DNA of 19,386 bases from JAFDZV01 sp966128725 (GCA_966128725.1 CBHYLN010000096.1:1-19386), one strand, 5' to 3'. Shown: positions 1 to 8,976, counted from the stretch's first letter. Notes: a model not told the origin generated them from the letters alone. A program made the numbers and translations.

Positions 1-186
1 GGTGGCACGGTCGTCCGGTGCCGCAGGCAGGCGCAACAGGCCCACTCGATCGCGGCACGGCGACGGATCGGTGCGAATGTACGAACTGTGGCGCACGCAT
101 CACCGGTGCGCATCGGAACACCCGATATCAAAGGCCTGCGTGAACAGGCGCGCGCCGGCCCCGCGGACGCCGGCAATCGCCCGCCA

Positions 187-1146
187 CTACGGCGCCGTAT
201 CCCAATCGTACCTCTGCTGCACGGCATGCCGCAGATTGGCAAGCACCGCGCGCTCGGGGTCGGTCGGGTTCGGCCCGAACTTCATCAGGCGCGAGAGATA
301 GACGTACAGGATGCGCAGCCGCAGGAACGTGGGCAGCATCGACAGGTCCGCATCCGGGCACACTTGCAGGTACGCCTCCACCATCAACGCCCGCTCGCTG
401 TTGCGCTGCGCCCTTGGCAACCCCCGAAGCGTACTCAGCCCAACGGCGATGTCGGAAGCATACCAGTGCATGCAGCAGTTGCCGAAATCGAACACGCCGA
501 TTGCGCCATCCCCTCGGTACCGGAAATTCTGCGGAGCGAAATCACCATGAACCATGCCGTATGTGGCTTCCGTTTTCGGGTGGCCGGCAAGCGTCGCCAT
601 CAGCTCGTGGAACTCCGCCAGCACGTCCGATTCATCGGTCGGGATCAGCTCCAACGCGCGCGCCAGAAACACCTCACGGTCCCAGTTCCATCGCCGCGCG
701 GCAAGCGCCGGGCGGTACATGCGCGCAGCCCTGTGCATCGCGCCCAGGGTATGCCCCCAGGCGCCAAGGAGTGCCGGCGTCCACAGCCCGGAATCGCGCG
801 TGGCCAGTTGGCCATCCACGAATGTGAACATCGAGGCCAGCACCACCGCGCCATCGAACTCCACGCGCTCCACATACGCGCCGCCAATGGAGGTCAGGGG
901 AACACCAACACGCACACCGCACGCATCCAGGTGCCGCACGAACTCCAGCTCGGCCTCGCATTCGGCCAACGATCGGTACTCCGGATTGGTAAGCCGCAGC
1001 ACACGGCGCTGGCCGCCGGCTTCAACAAGCCAGACGGAGTTGCCGGAATCGGCGATGTGTGTAATCGCAGCGGGCTTCCAGGGCCACAGGCCCGCCGCAC
1101 GTTCGGCCAATTGATCGCGGCGCGATGTCTGGTACTCGGTAAGCAT
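187..1146 (-). CDS. Phosphotransferase of the APH / choline kinase / homoserine kinase ThrB-like fold
   Basis: The 319-residue product has the catalytic signature of the aminoglycoside phosphotransferase (APH) superfamily. The catalytic loop MVHGDFAPQN (198-207) gives the base Asp202 and Asn207, and VFDFGNC (218-224) gives the metal-binding Asp220, followed by a conserved Asp232. The N-terminal lobe (about 30-110) has the short beta strands of a small kinase lobe, with SGNSVWLVEAGG (34-45) resembling the nucleotide loop. Family members use ATP to phosphorylate a small hydroxyl compound such as an amino alcohol, homoserine or an antibiotic; the substrate cannot be read from sequence. There is no signal peptide, so it should act in the cytoplasm. 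The start is an ATG with no clear Shine-Dalgarno sequence. It sits alone, downstream of a catalase remnant. Fold is confident; calling it an antibiotic-resistance gene would not be justified. Confidence 0.85.
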   Translation of the reverse strand: MLTEYQTSRRDQLAERAAGLWPWKPAAITHIADSGNSVWLVEAGGQRRVLRLTNPEYRSLAECEAELEFVRHLDACGVRVGVPLTSIGGAYVERVEFDGAVVLASMFTFVDGQLATRDSGLWTPALLGAWGHTLGAMHRAARMYRPALAARRWNWDREVFLARALELIPTDESDVLAEFHELMATLAGHPKTEATYGMVHGDFAPQNFRYRGDGAIGVFDFGNCCMHWYASDIAVGLSTLRGLPRAQRNSERALMVEAYLQVCPDADLSMLPTFLRLRILYVYLSRLMKFGPNPTDPERAVLANLRHAVQQRYDWDTAP

Positions 1147-1351
1147 CGGATGCTGTCATGTGTACATCATGGTTGGCAATGCCCACGATACGTGGCGGCG
1201 GGCCGGGCATTACACATGCATGGGCGGTGCAACAGGCGCAGCGCATGCAACAAGGGCCGGGGCACCATACGGTATCCCGACCCAATTTGATGCATCCCAC
1301 AACAGCGCCCCGGCGATTCGGTATGCGATTGCCGGCACCGTGGCCGGCGCC
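1147..1351. other. Intergenic stretch upstream of the phosphotransferase gene
   Basis: About 205 bases between the phosphotransferase start and the catalase remnant. It presumably holds the phosphotransferase promoter (minus strand), but I find no TAnnTTTG box or convincing -35/-10 pair and no coding signal. Short repeated words around TTGCAT/TTGCAC and ATGCAT occur on the minus strand near 1215-1255 without clear symmetry. Confidence 0.4.
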
Positions 1352-1633
1352 TCAGCCGGAGTGCGCCGTTGCGTTCATCACCGCGTCCACATCCACCCCC
1401 GGCCCCATTGCCACACCGGCGCCGAAGGCGGGGTCGGCCCGGAAGAAGTGGCACAACTGGCGGTTGACGATCGCCTCGCGCTGCTCGCCGGCAATCCCGC
1501 TCATCGAGCCCACAACCTTGGCCACCAGGCGCTCGCGCTGCCCGGGCGTCATCAGCCGATACAGATTGCCCGCCTGCGTATAGTCGTCGTTGCCGGCATT
1601 GCGATCGTACCGATCGGCAGGCTCGCCGGAGCA
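1352..1633 (-). pseudogene. Catalase C-terminal fragment (gene remnant)
   Basis: The minus-strand frame from about 1633 to the stop at 1352 encodes roughly 93 residues that read as the C-terminus of a small-subunit heme catalase. The stretch RYDRNAGNDDYTQAGNLYRL matches the family's conserved segment just after the catalytic barrel. Next comes a helical tail with VNRQLCHFFRADPAFGAGVA, like the usual 'RQ.. HF.KADP.YG..VA' ending. Everything that makes a catalase active is missing: the distal His, the Asn and the proximal Tyr heme ligand. The frame stays open upstream to 1693, but that part overlaps the 3' end of the next gene and does not look like catalase. No start codon or ribosome binding site belongs to the fragment. 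I infer a deletion or rearrangement that left only the 3' end, fairly recent because no stop or frameshift is seen. Expression as a small protein is possible but unlikely. Confidence 0.8.
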
Positions 1634-1656
1634 ACGCGTTCCGGCCGAACACCAGA

Positions 1657-4600
1657 TTACCAGCCCGGCGCGATGCTGATGCCCCACTGCCAACCGGCAT
1701 CGGGACGCTGGAACGGGTAGGCGTAGTATACCTCCAGCACCAGGTAACCGTACAGGTTGGTCCTGGCGCTGAAGCCGGCGCTGAACACGGGCACGCGGTC
1801 GGTGGTCTGGGTTGCAAACGCCAGGCGCGCGTTGCTGCCTGGCGACCAGGCAAGCCCGCCATCAAAGAAGCCCACAAGCTCGATCCCCGGGCCTTGCGCG
1901 TTGATAAGCCCGTAGCCGCTGGTGCCGAACAACGGCGCGCGCACTTCGGCCCCAACCAGCGCTATCCTGCTGCCCAGCAGCCGATCGAACACGGGGCAGC
2001 CGCCGCCCGACGTTGCCACGCATTCATCGTTCGCGAACGAACCCGATTCGTACCCGCGCACGTTTGTTGGATACCCCAGGAACAGCGGCGTCAGCAGATC
2101 GCTTTGGGCATCGCCGCCATACCTGCCGAAATGATATCCGCGCAGGGCGATCGTGGCCGGCCGCAGGAAGAAGTATTTGCGGTAATCCAGAAGCAGGGTC
2201 GCGAACTTCAGCGAGCCGACCGTGCCGCCAACCTCGGCGCGATACCGCTGCCCGGAGATGGGCGACGTGTAGCCGAAGAAGGAGTTGTCGCCCACCATCG
2301 CAACGGACGTTCCCAGCAGGTTCAGGCCCGGCGCCGACGGCAGGCTTGTATCGAATCGCGCCACAACCTGGCCGCCCACATACAATTGCGAGACCAGGTC
2401 GCTGCTGAACCCGACGTGTGTATAGCCAACGTTCAGCTCGAACCGTCGCGTCGTTGTAAACGGGTACTGGCCGATGAAGCCGACCTCCTCCTGGAAGATG
2501 CGCTCGGTGTAGTCGTCCACCTCGGTGGCGTTCACGGGCTGGCCACCGGGGGGCTCGTACACCACGTTGCTGATGGCGCGCCCGTACCGAACCTCCGGGA
2601 TGTGCGCCGCACGGGCGCCCCAGTTCCAGCGATTGCGCGTGTACAGATACTGCACCTCGCCGCCGATATCCTCGATGCTGCCGTTCATCTGCACGGTGGC
2701 GGCAAGCTGATGGTAGTTCAGGATGTCGCTGAAGTAGGCCGAGATGCCGCCGATAAGCGACGTGCCGTAGTTGCTCACCGAGGCGCCCAGGGTTGGCGCG
2801 CCCAGATACGACAGGCGAATCGCGGCCGAGTAGGCGCTGTCGGTAAAGGTGCTGTCGTCCAGCAGTCCGGTATCCGGGTCGGCCAGGTAGTCGCGCACAA
2901 GCGCTCGCGCGTTGTATTCCGGCGGCGGCAACACGCCGGCGATCGCGGCCAGCGAGTCGCGTTCCGGAACCGCAACGGCCGGGACGCCCGGCTCGATGAT
3001 ATGCACGGCGTAGCTGCCGGCATCGAACACCGAGGCGGCGATCCTGCCGCTTGCGCGCGCCACGGAAATCGCCGGCGACCCGCCCGCGATGCCGGTAATG
3101 CCGGTGGCCGCGTTGGTAATCCGCGCCACCTCGCCGCTGGCAATCCGATAACGGTAGATGTTGCTGACACCATCGTGATCGGCCACGAAGTAGATGTCGC
3201 GGCCATCGGGCGAGTACTGCGGATTGATGTTCTTGCCTAGCGCGAACTGCGGCAGCACGGTGATGGCGCCCGTGGAAAGTGTGTACAGCGCAATGCGCGG
3301 TTCGGAATAGGTGAGGCGTGCAAAGTCGGTTTCAGGGCCGCGATCGGTGGAGAACGCGATGGTTGTGCCGTCGGGCGACCACACGGGCGCGAAGTCGGCA
3401 TTACGATCGTTGGTAAGGCGCTTCACCTTGTTGGTGGCAAGCTCCACGATGTACAGATCGCTGATGCCGCCCCGCGAGCCCGAAAACACCAGCGAGCCGC
3501 CGTCCGGCGAGAACGACGGGCTGGTAATCTCGCCCAGGTCCTTCAGACGAAGGGTGCGCTGTATGCTGCCCCTGGCAACGTCCACAAGGGCGATCTGATC
3601 GTCGCCATCGTTGTAGATCACGGTTGCGAACAGGCTGCCATCGGGCGACCACGCGCCGCTGGAGTTGATGAAGCGGATCGCGTCCATGTGCGGATTGGTG
3701 GCCGCGTTCAGCAGCTTGGTGCGTATCACGCCGGTGTTGGCATCGGCCAGATAGAGATCGATGGAGGTAAGGCTGCGGCTGGAAAGGAACGCAACCAGCG
3801 AGCCGTCCGGGCTCAACGAAGGGGCAACGCTCATCTGCTCACCGGCCTTCAGCAACCTGCGGCCTACGTCGGCCGGTTTTGTACGGGCGGCATTCACCGG
3901 ACCATAATTCGCGATCAACGCGTCGTGCCATTGCCGCGACAGCTCCTCCTCGGTAAGGCCCAGAAGCCGCTTCACTGCCGGCTCCCAGCCGATCCGCAGC
4001 GATGCCCCGTACAACTGAACGATCATCGGATCGCCCCATCGCGCGCCGATGTACGCCCAGATGGCCTGTCCGTATCGGTACGGAAAATAGCGGCTGTCGG
4101 AGCCCACGTCCTCGATGGTCGGGATCTTGTCGCGCAACACCACATCGCGCATCCACATCGCCGTGTTGGGATCGTTGCGACCGGTGGAGAGATACTCGGC
4201 CATGCCCTCGATGAACCACAGCGGCAATTGCGACATGCGCTGAAGCCCCTGGTACCCCATCGTGCGATTGACGATGTCGTACTGGAACGCATGCACCAGC
4301 TCGTGGCCAATCACGTGGTCGTTGTCGGCATACGAGCCGGTGAACGGCAGCACCACACGATCCTGCAATGGCTCGGTGAAACCACCCGTCCCTTCGCCCA
4401 TGATTTCGTCGACCACGGAAGTCTGCGAGAAGTCACCGTGATTGGCGTAGAAGATCATCGGCTTGCGTTCGGCGAATTCGTGATCGAACACCTGCACCAA
4501 CCGCTGATACCACCGCTCGGCCATGCGGGCGCCATCGCGGGCCGCGGCCTCCTCCTCCGGGTAATAGAACACATGGAAGTGCGGCGTGGTAAGCATGCGG

Positions 4601-4785
4601 AAGCCGAAGTCCTCGTAGTGCACCTTGTTCCGCCCGAAGTACTGCGCGCTGGCGGTTGGCGGCGCGATCGCCATCGCAACCAGAACCAGAAGCGCCGGCA
4701 TCACAAACGCGGGGGCACCCGAGCGCGAATGCGCCCGGCGAACGACCATCGGAACTGAATCGTTGGAAGTGATCATCGTTTTCAT
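1657..4785 (-). CDS. Outer-membrane protein with peptidase MA-like domain, PD40 beta-propeller and C-terminal BamA/TamA-like barrel
   Basis: About 1042 residues in three parts. After a signal peptide (basic RRAHSR, hydrophobic VMPALLVLVAMAIA, ending ASA-QYF) comes a metallopeptidase domain with the zinc motif HELVHAFQYD (HExxH at 161-165) and a downstream WFIEGMAEYLS holding the likely third ligand Glu. The middle has at least five PD40/WD40-like repeats, each with a [SW]SPDG turn (for example LSPDGSLVAF, WSPDGTTIAF, YSPDGRDIYF), so a TolB-like propeller. The last 400 or so residues are alternating aromatic beta strands ending in Trp, as in an Omp85/surface-antigen barrel. The product is probably anchored in the outer membrane with the peptidase and propeller in the periplasm. 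Start is uncertain: in-frame ATGs at 4818, 4785, 4776 and 4749 all precede the signal peptide and none has a good ribosome binding site; the one at 4749 gives the most compact signal peptide. Substrate unknown. Confidence 0.85.
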   Translation of the reverse strand: MKTMITSNDSVPMVVRRAHSRSGAPAFVMPALLVLVAMAIAPPTASAQYFGRNKVHYEDFGFRMLTTPHFHVFYYPEEEAAARDGARMAERWYQRLVQVFDHEFAERKPMIFYANHGDFSQTSVVDEIMGEGTGGFTEPLQDRVVLPFTGSYADNDHVIGHELVHAFQYDIVNRTMGYQGLQRMSQLPLWFIEGMAEYLSTGRNDPNTAMWMRDVVLRDKIPTIEDVGSDSRYFPYRYGQAIWAYIGARWGDPMIVQLYGASLRIGWEPAVKRLLGLTEEELSRQWHDALIANYGPVNAARTKPADVGRRLLKAGEQMSVAPSLSPDGSLVAFLSSRSLTSIDLYLADANTGVIRTKLLNAATNPHMDAIRFINSSGAWSPDGSLFATVIYNDGDDQIALVDVARGSIQRTLRLKDLGEITSPSFSPDGGSLVFSGSRGGISDLYIVELATNKVKRLTNDRNADFAPVWSPDGTTIAFSTDRGPETDFARLTYSEPRIALYTLSTGAITVLPQFALGKNINPQYSPDGRDIYFVADHDGVSNIYRYRIASGEVARITNAATGITGIAGGSPAISVARASGRIAASVFDAGSYAVHIIEPGVPAVAVPERDSLAAIAGVLPPPEYNARALVRDYLADPDTGLLDDSTFTDSAYSAAIRLSYLGAPTLGASVSNYGTSLIGGISAYFSDILNYHQLAATVQMNGSIEDIGGEVQYLYTRNRWNWGARAAHIPEVRYGRAISNVVYEPPGGQPVNATEVDDYTERIFQEEVGFIGQYPFTTTRRFELNVGYTHVGFSSDLVSQLYVGGQVVARFDTSLPSAPGLNLLGTSVAMVGDNSFFGYTSPISGQRYRAEVGGTVGSLKFATLLLDYRKYFFLRPATIALRGYHFGRYGGDAQSDLLTPLFLGYPTNVRGYESGSFANDECVATSGGGCPVFDRLLGSRIALVGAEVRAPLFGTSGYGLINAQGPGIELVGFFDGGLAWSPGSNARLAFATQTTDRVPVFSAGFSARTNLYGYLVLEVYYAYPFQRPDAGWQWGISIAPGW

Positions 4786-5025
4786 GACAGGGAACATGGG
4801 CCGATTGCCGGCTATCATCGCCAGCGCACCAACAAGGCGGGCCGGCGTGGGGCGTATCGGCCATCAAGGCAGGCACAATCTACAGTTCCGGACGCAGCCG
4901 GCGGCATTGCCGACCCTGTTGCGGCCACAGATATCGGCAATATCCAACCGGGCGGAACGTTCGCTATTTTCCCGTGGTTCAGGAGAAACGTACCCCGAAC
5001 GGTAGACAAGGTTACCAGGCACGAC

Positions 5026-5862
5026 ATGACCAAACGTACATGGCTTATCACGGGATGTTCCAGCGGATTCGGGCGAATGCTGGCCGAACGCGCCATTGCG
5101 CTGGGCGACAATGTAGTGGCCACGGCCCGATCCATCCAGACGCTGCACGATCTGGAGCGCGGCCATCCAAAACAGGTGCTTCGCATGACGCTGGATGTGC
5201 GCGACGACGCACAGGTGGATTCCGCCGCGGCGGCGGCCGTTGAACGGTTCGGCCGCATCGACGTTCTTGTCAACAACGCGGGCTACGGATATTTCGCCAC
5301 TGCCGAACAGGCCGACCTGACCGAGGTCCGCGATATGTACGACACCAACGTGTTCGGCCTTATGTCCATGACACAGGCCGTGCTTCCAACGTTGCGCGAG
5401 CAGCAAGGCGGCACCATCGTCAATCTTTCCAGCATCGCCGGCCGCATCGGATCGCCGCGCGGGGGCTTCTACCAATCCACGAAGTGGGCCGTTGAGGCAT
5501 TCAGCGAGGCGCTGTATCTGGAGGCCGTCTCGTTCGGCATCCGCATGATCATTGTGGAACCGGGCGCCTACGAAACCGACTTCGCCTCGCGCTCGGCGCG
5601 CACCAGCCCGTTGGATGCCGAGCCGGATTCGCCGTACGCGGGCCTGCGCGCGCAATGGATGGCAAACGCCTCGGCCGCGATCTTCCCGCGCCGCCAGGAT
5701 CCGGTTGAGGTGATCGACGGCATCATCGACGCGGTAAACAGCGATCTCCCGTTTATCCGCCTGCCGCTTGGGCACGATGCCACGCGCCTGGTGGCGCTGC
5801 GCGAGGAGCTTGGCGACACCGCGTTCGTGGAGTGGATGCGCCGGACATATTACGGCGAATAG
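5026..5862 (+). CDS. Short-chain dehydrogenase/reductase (SDR family, classical type)
   Basis: A 278-residue classical SDR, a cytoplasmic NAD(P)(H)-dependent oxidoreductase. The Rossmann glycine motif is ITGCSSGFG (8-16); LDVRD (57-61) is the adenine-ring Asp motif; NNAGYG (83-88) stabilises the central sheet. The catalytic Ser136 lies in VNLSSIAGR and Tyr149/Lys153 in FYQSTKWAVEAFSE; VEPGAYETDF (178-187) is the usual post-catalytic PG segment. ATARS (33-37), with Arg35 after the second strand, favours NADP(H), though this is inference. The sequence resembles the large group of uncharacterised SDRs often labelled oxidoreductase or retinol-dehydrogenase-like; substrate cannot be deduced. It is the only plus-strand gene here, divergent from the peptidase/barrel gene (about 240 bp apart) and convergent with the DUF5686 gene, whose stop is only 15 bp from its own. 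The ATG lacks a strong ribosome binding site. Confidence 0.92.
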   Translation: MTKRTWLITGCSSGFGRMLAERAIALGDNVVATARSIQTLHDLERGHPKQVLRMTLDVRDDAQVDSAAAAAVERFGRIDVLVNNAGYGYFATAEQADLTEVRDMYDTNVFGLMSMTQAVLPTLREQQGGTIVNLSSIAGRIGSPRGGFYQSTKWAVEAFSEALYLEAVSFGIRMIIVEPGAYETDFASRSARTSPLDAEPDSPYAGLRAQWMANASAAIFPRRQDPVEVIDGIIDAVNSDLPFIRLPLGHDATRLVALREELGDTAFVEWMRRTYYGE

Positions 5863-5877
5863 CCTGCGCCGGCCGGC

Positions 5878-8301
5878 CTATGCGCCGCCGATGGTCACGA
5901 AAAATCGCGGACGATCGCGCTGCGAAAAACGGGCCGTGATATCCAGGCGCAGGAAGATGAGCACACGATTGAGCGCGATGCCGGCCTCGTAGTACAGACG
6001 GTCGGCCGTGACATCGGACGACGGCGGCACCAGCGGCGCGCCATCGCGCTGGGCGAACATGGCTGCCTGCGTAAACCGTGTCCAGCCCACATTGGCCAGC
6101 GCGATGAACTCGATACCGAACGACGCGATGTTCGGAATGCGCAACACACCGGGCACGATCTCACCGAAGTTATGCTCAACGGAAACGGCGGCGAACTGAT
6201 CGCCGTAGAACTCCTTGACATCCATCCCGCGAAACACCCCTTCGCCCGCGGTGCTTGAGAACGCGGATTCCAAGCTGAAGAACCGCTGTGGCGGGACCTT
6301 CCCCTGGGTAAAGCCGCCGCTGGCGCGAAGGTCCAGCCGCCAGAGCGGCAGCGTTCGGGTGCGCAGATTCAGCGCCGCCGTGTACTGCGTAAAACGGAAA
6401 TCGCCGCCAAACAGGTCCGGGTTGGCCGCCTCCACTCCCAGATGCAGCCCAAACGGCGCAACCCGGCGCATCGGGTTGTAGTCCCAATTCAGCTCGGCGC
6501 CAACGCTTCGCATACGACCGTTGACGATCGGTGGGTTGTCGCGGAACCGACGCCCGCCGCCGAACACGGCAAAGTTCGTGTTCACGCCGGCGCCGCGCTG
6601 GTCCTCCTGCCGGAACGAGACGCGTATGGTTGTGGGCCGGGCAAAGATGTCGCGCCGTACGAATTTCAACTGACCAAACCCAAGCTCGGCCCACACCTCG
6701 GCACCATCCGCATAGTAATAATCGCCGTAGTCGCTTTTGGTAAGCAACGAAAGCAAAGTGATTGCTCCGGTGCCCCCCACGTAGGGATTGTCGCGGCGCG
6801 CAAGCGTCCGGAACCCGTTTGCGCCGAAGGCAATGCGGCGGTTGGAATCGGGCCAGATCGTGGCGCCGATCGAACCGTAGAGATGCCCGTCGGCAAAGCC
6901 ATACCCCACCGAGGCGTTGCCTTCCAGCCAGGAGGCAAGGTCATCGCGCAGGGCCGCGCCCAGATACGCTCCGTGCACGCGGTTGTAGCGGATGATGTCG
7001 TCCAATCCGGTAAACGGACGCCGGCTGAGGCGCCCGATCTGCCGGGTGACATCGGTAAAGAACTGGCCGATCAACGAGGTGCCGGTAACGGAATCCGGCG
7101 CATCCTCGGCACGGCGAATGGCGTCGTAGGCCTCCACCTCGATGGGCCGCAGCGGCAGGGCCATGCGCTCGCTCCAATAGGTGGAATCGAACGTCTCGGC
7201 CGACGCGGCAGCTTCCACGCGCCGCTGCTCGAACAGTTCGCTGGCCAGCGGAACGTTGCAGGCGTAATCGTAGGCAACGGTTTCGATCGTGACATCCAAC
7301 CGGGGCGCTATCACCCAGAACAGTTCGGCGCGCAGGGTGCTTGCGATGCGCATGCCGGTGGGCACTACAAACCGCCCGTCCACTTCATCGAAACGCTGAT
7401 CGTAGGTAAGCGCTGCATCAAACGGAAGGCGCACGGCGCGGTTGGGCGCCAGCTCAACCGCCAGCGGGGCCAGGCGGTCGGCATCGATTGTCACCACCCC
7501 GTCGAACAGCTTGCGCCCGTTGCCGCGCGGTGTTGCTCGCACGCGGGCGATGTGCGCGGCGTTGGAATCAACGGTCTCCTTCTCAAGCACGAAGTCGTAG
7601 TAGTCGATCGCGTCGGGATGAAACGGCGTGGCGATTTCCTCGCCCAGGATCGACACGTAGTCGTCGTAGGCATTCAGATTTGTGCCGAACGCAACGAAGT
7701 TGGCCTGCGGGGGCACATTGGCCGTCTGCCGGCGCTGGATGATCTCGTTGAAGTAGTTATCCGGCCGGCTGAAATATCCGCGCGAGTACGATTCGAAGAT
7801 CGAGACAACGGTGGTATCGCGTGGGGCGTCGGTACGGCCGGCGGTGAGCGTATCGGTTGCGGCCACGAATTTGGTATACAGCATGTAGCTGTAGGTTTCC
7901 AGGGAATCGCGTTGCCGCGCCTTGCGCGCCAGCACACGCCGCATCAGCCGCACGGCAGGATCCTCGGCCGACACCTTCACCTCGGGCGCGCGCATCACCG
8001 CCTCGCCCAACACGGCGTTCAGCTCCATGCTGTCACCGCGCGCAATCAACGGCAGACGCACCGCCTGGTAACCAACCATCGAAAAGCTGATGGTGTATTC
8101 ACCTGGCGGCAGGCGCAGGATAAAACGGCCGGCGCTGTTGCTCATGGCGCCGAAGTTTGTGCCAAGCGCGCGCACGGTAACGAAACGCAGCGGGGCACCG
8201 GCCGAATCGGTAACCTGGCCGCCAAGCACAACACGGCCCTGGCCGCAGGCAGTAGCCCAGCCAAACAGAAGCAACAGGGCAAGCAATGGTACAGAGCGCA
8301 T
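5878..8301 (-). CDS. DUF5686 family outer-membrane protein with N-terminal carboxypeptidase-regulatory-like domain
   Basis: About 807 residues. MRSVPLLALLLLFGWATACGQ is an export signal; ATAC could be a weak lipobox but ordinary cleavage is as likely. Residues about 22-105 form a carboxypeptidase-regulatory-like Ig domain (VVLGGQVTDSAGAPLRFVTV, then SNSAGRFILRLPPGEYTISF and MVGYQ), the fold found at the start of many Bacteroidota outer-membrane proteins. After that comes the DUF5686 region, beginning near LMRRVLARKARQRDSLETYS and running into a long C-terminal part rich in alternating aromatic strands (NWDYNPMRRVAPFGLHLGVE and similar), which I read as a barrel. The family has no firmly established role; transport or envelope maintenance is speculation. 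I chose the ATG at 8301 because it begins directly at the signal peptide; an upstream ATG at 8358 only adds a polar, proline-rich leader. Confidence 0.85.
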   Translation of the reverse strand: MRSVPLLALLLLFGWATACGQGRVVLGGQVTDSAGAPLRFVTVRALGTNFGAMSNSAGRFILRLPPGEYTISFSMVGYQAVRLPLIARGDSMELNAVLGEAVMRAPEVKVSAEDPAVRLMRRVLARKARQRDSLETYSYMLYTKFVAATDTLTAGRTDAPRDTTVVSIFESYSRGYFSRPDNYFNEIIQRRQTANVPPQANFVAFGTNLNAYDDYVSILGEEIATPFHPDAIDYYDFVLEKETVDSNAAHIARVRATPRGNGRKLFDGVVTIDADRLAPLAVELAPNRAVRLPFDAALTYDQRFDEVDGRFVVPTGMRIASTLRAELFWVIAPRLDVTIETVAYDYACNVPLASELFEQRRVEAAASAETFDSTYWSERMALPLRPIEVEAYDAIRRAEDAPDSVTGTSLIGQFFTDVTRQIGRLSRRPFTGLDDIIRYNRVHGAYLGAALRDDLASWLEGNASVGYGFADGHLYGSIGATIWPDSNRRIAFGANGFRTLARRDNPYVGGTGAITLLSLLTKSDYGDYYYADGAEVWAELGFGQLKFVRRDIFARPTTIRVSFRQEDQRGAGVNTNFAVFGGGRRFRDNPPIVNGRMRSVGAELNWDYNPMRRVAPFGLHLGVEAANPDLFGGDFRFTQYTAALNLRTRTLPLWRLDLRASGGFTQGKVPPQRFFSLESAFSSTAGEGVFRGMDVKEFYGDQFAAVSVEHNFGEIVPGVLRIPNIASFGIEFIALANVGWTRFTQAAMFAQRDGAPLVPPSSDVTADRLYYEAGIALNRVLIFLRLDITARFSQRDRPRFFVTIGGA

Positions 8302-8541
8302 CAGCGGCAGGCACGGTACGGAAGGTTCTCTCTCTCGGCACGGGACGGTTCGCAACACATCACCACGCCAACAGCGTGTCCACCGTGGACGTTCCAGCCC
8401 CCGCTATCGTGTCGGCATACACGAACGTCCGGATATGGTAAACCTCGCGCCGCAATATCGCGCCGCGAGGTTTACCGCCGTTGCAGGGTGCGCGACGTCG
8501 CTCGCTTGTGATGGGCTCACAAACCAGGCGTCGAGCAGGGC
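8302..8541. other. Intergenic region containing a long hairpin
   Basis: About 240 bases between the start of the DUF5686 gene and the stop of the NTF2-like gene, both minus strand. It must hold the DUF5686 promoter, though I cannot point to a TAnnTTTG box. The clear structure in it is the perfect 13-bp inverted repeat at 8437-8476, listed separately. Confidence 0.5.
8437..8476. repeat. Perfect 13-bp inverted repeat (hairpin), REP-like or terminator
   Basis: The left arm GGTAAACCTCGCG (8437-8449) is exactly complementary to CGCGAGGTTTACC (8464-8476), with a 14-base GC-rich loop. No T-run follows on either strand, so it is not a textbook intrinsic terminator, although it lies about 65 bp past the stop of the minus-strand NTF2-like gene. 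Nineteen bases of the right half (8455-8473) recur exactly at 16041-16059 in another intergenic region. That sharing suggests a dispersed short repeat rather than a site serving one gene. Confidence 0.7.
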
Positions 8542-8976
8542 TTAGTGCGCGTCGGCCACAATCGAGCTGACCCGGCTGGTGATGATCCAGCCATCGGCCA
8601 CCCTGAGCAGGCCAAGGAAATCGGTGATGGTGACCGCGGGGTTGCTGCCGCGCAGCTCAACCGTGGCGGTTGCGGCGGTCCCGTTGATCGCAACCGACAC
8701 CACCCGCATGGTCTTCGGGTTCAGCTTCCCAACATTCTCCACAAACCCGATGTACGCGTCGCGCGCCATCACGGTGAAAGCCCCATCCTTCGGCGAGATG
8801 AAATACAGATGTCCGTTGGGGTGAAAGGCCTGCTTCAAACGTTCAACGTCGCCGTTCTCGCCGGCGACATAGGAATCAAGCACCGAGCGAACGGCGGCCT
8901 CGTCGCCTCCGGCGTGCGTGGCCATGGCAAGGCCCGGGATAACGGTGGCGGCAAGCGCCAGTACATGCATCAACAT
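8542..8976 (-). CDS. Small secreted NTF2-like / putative lumazine-binding-type protein
   Basis: A 144-residue protein with a signal peptide (MLMHVLALAATVIPGLAMATHAG) and a single SnoaL/NTF2-like cone domain. The domain opens with EAAVRSVLDSYVAGENGDVERLKQAFHPNGHLYF (split here only by its helices), the usual two helices followed by a 'F.P...' turn. It continues through ITDFLGLLRVADGWIITSRV, the terminal strands with the conserved Asp-Gly-Trp. Such domains are often annotated as nuclear transport factor 2 family or putative lumazine-binding; some bind or isomerise small molecules, and no ligand can be inferred here. I chose the ATG at 8976 because AAGGA lies about 8 bases upstream; a TTG at 8997 would only add MNRRKTT. 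A perfect palindrome shared with the marR promoter lies about 70 bp upstream of this start, so it is probably a MarR target. Confidence 0.8.
   Translation of the reverse strand: MLMHVLALAATVIPGLAMATHAGGDEAAVRSVLDSYVAGENGDVERLKQAFHPNGHLYFISPKDGAFTVMARDAYIGFVENVGKLNPKTMRVVSVAINGTAATATVELRGSNPAVTITDFLGLLRVADGWIITSRVSSIVADAH

Noticed and set aside
1..186. Short open frames on both strands at the left edge
   Set aside because: None has a recognisable protein, start context or codon pattern; the stretch is too short to judge.
88..1290. 400-codon plus-strand frame antisense to the phosphotransferase
   Set aside because: No motif; the minus strand carries the complete kinase catalytic motifs.
6442..8511. 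689-codon open frame on the plus strand, antisense to the DUF5686 gene
   Set aside because: Low-complexity His/Gly/Ala/Arg composition, no signal peptide or domain, and a clear gene on the other strand.
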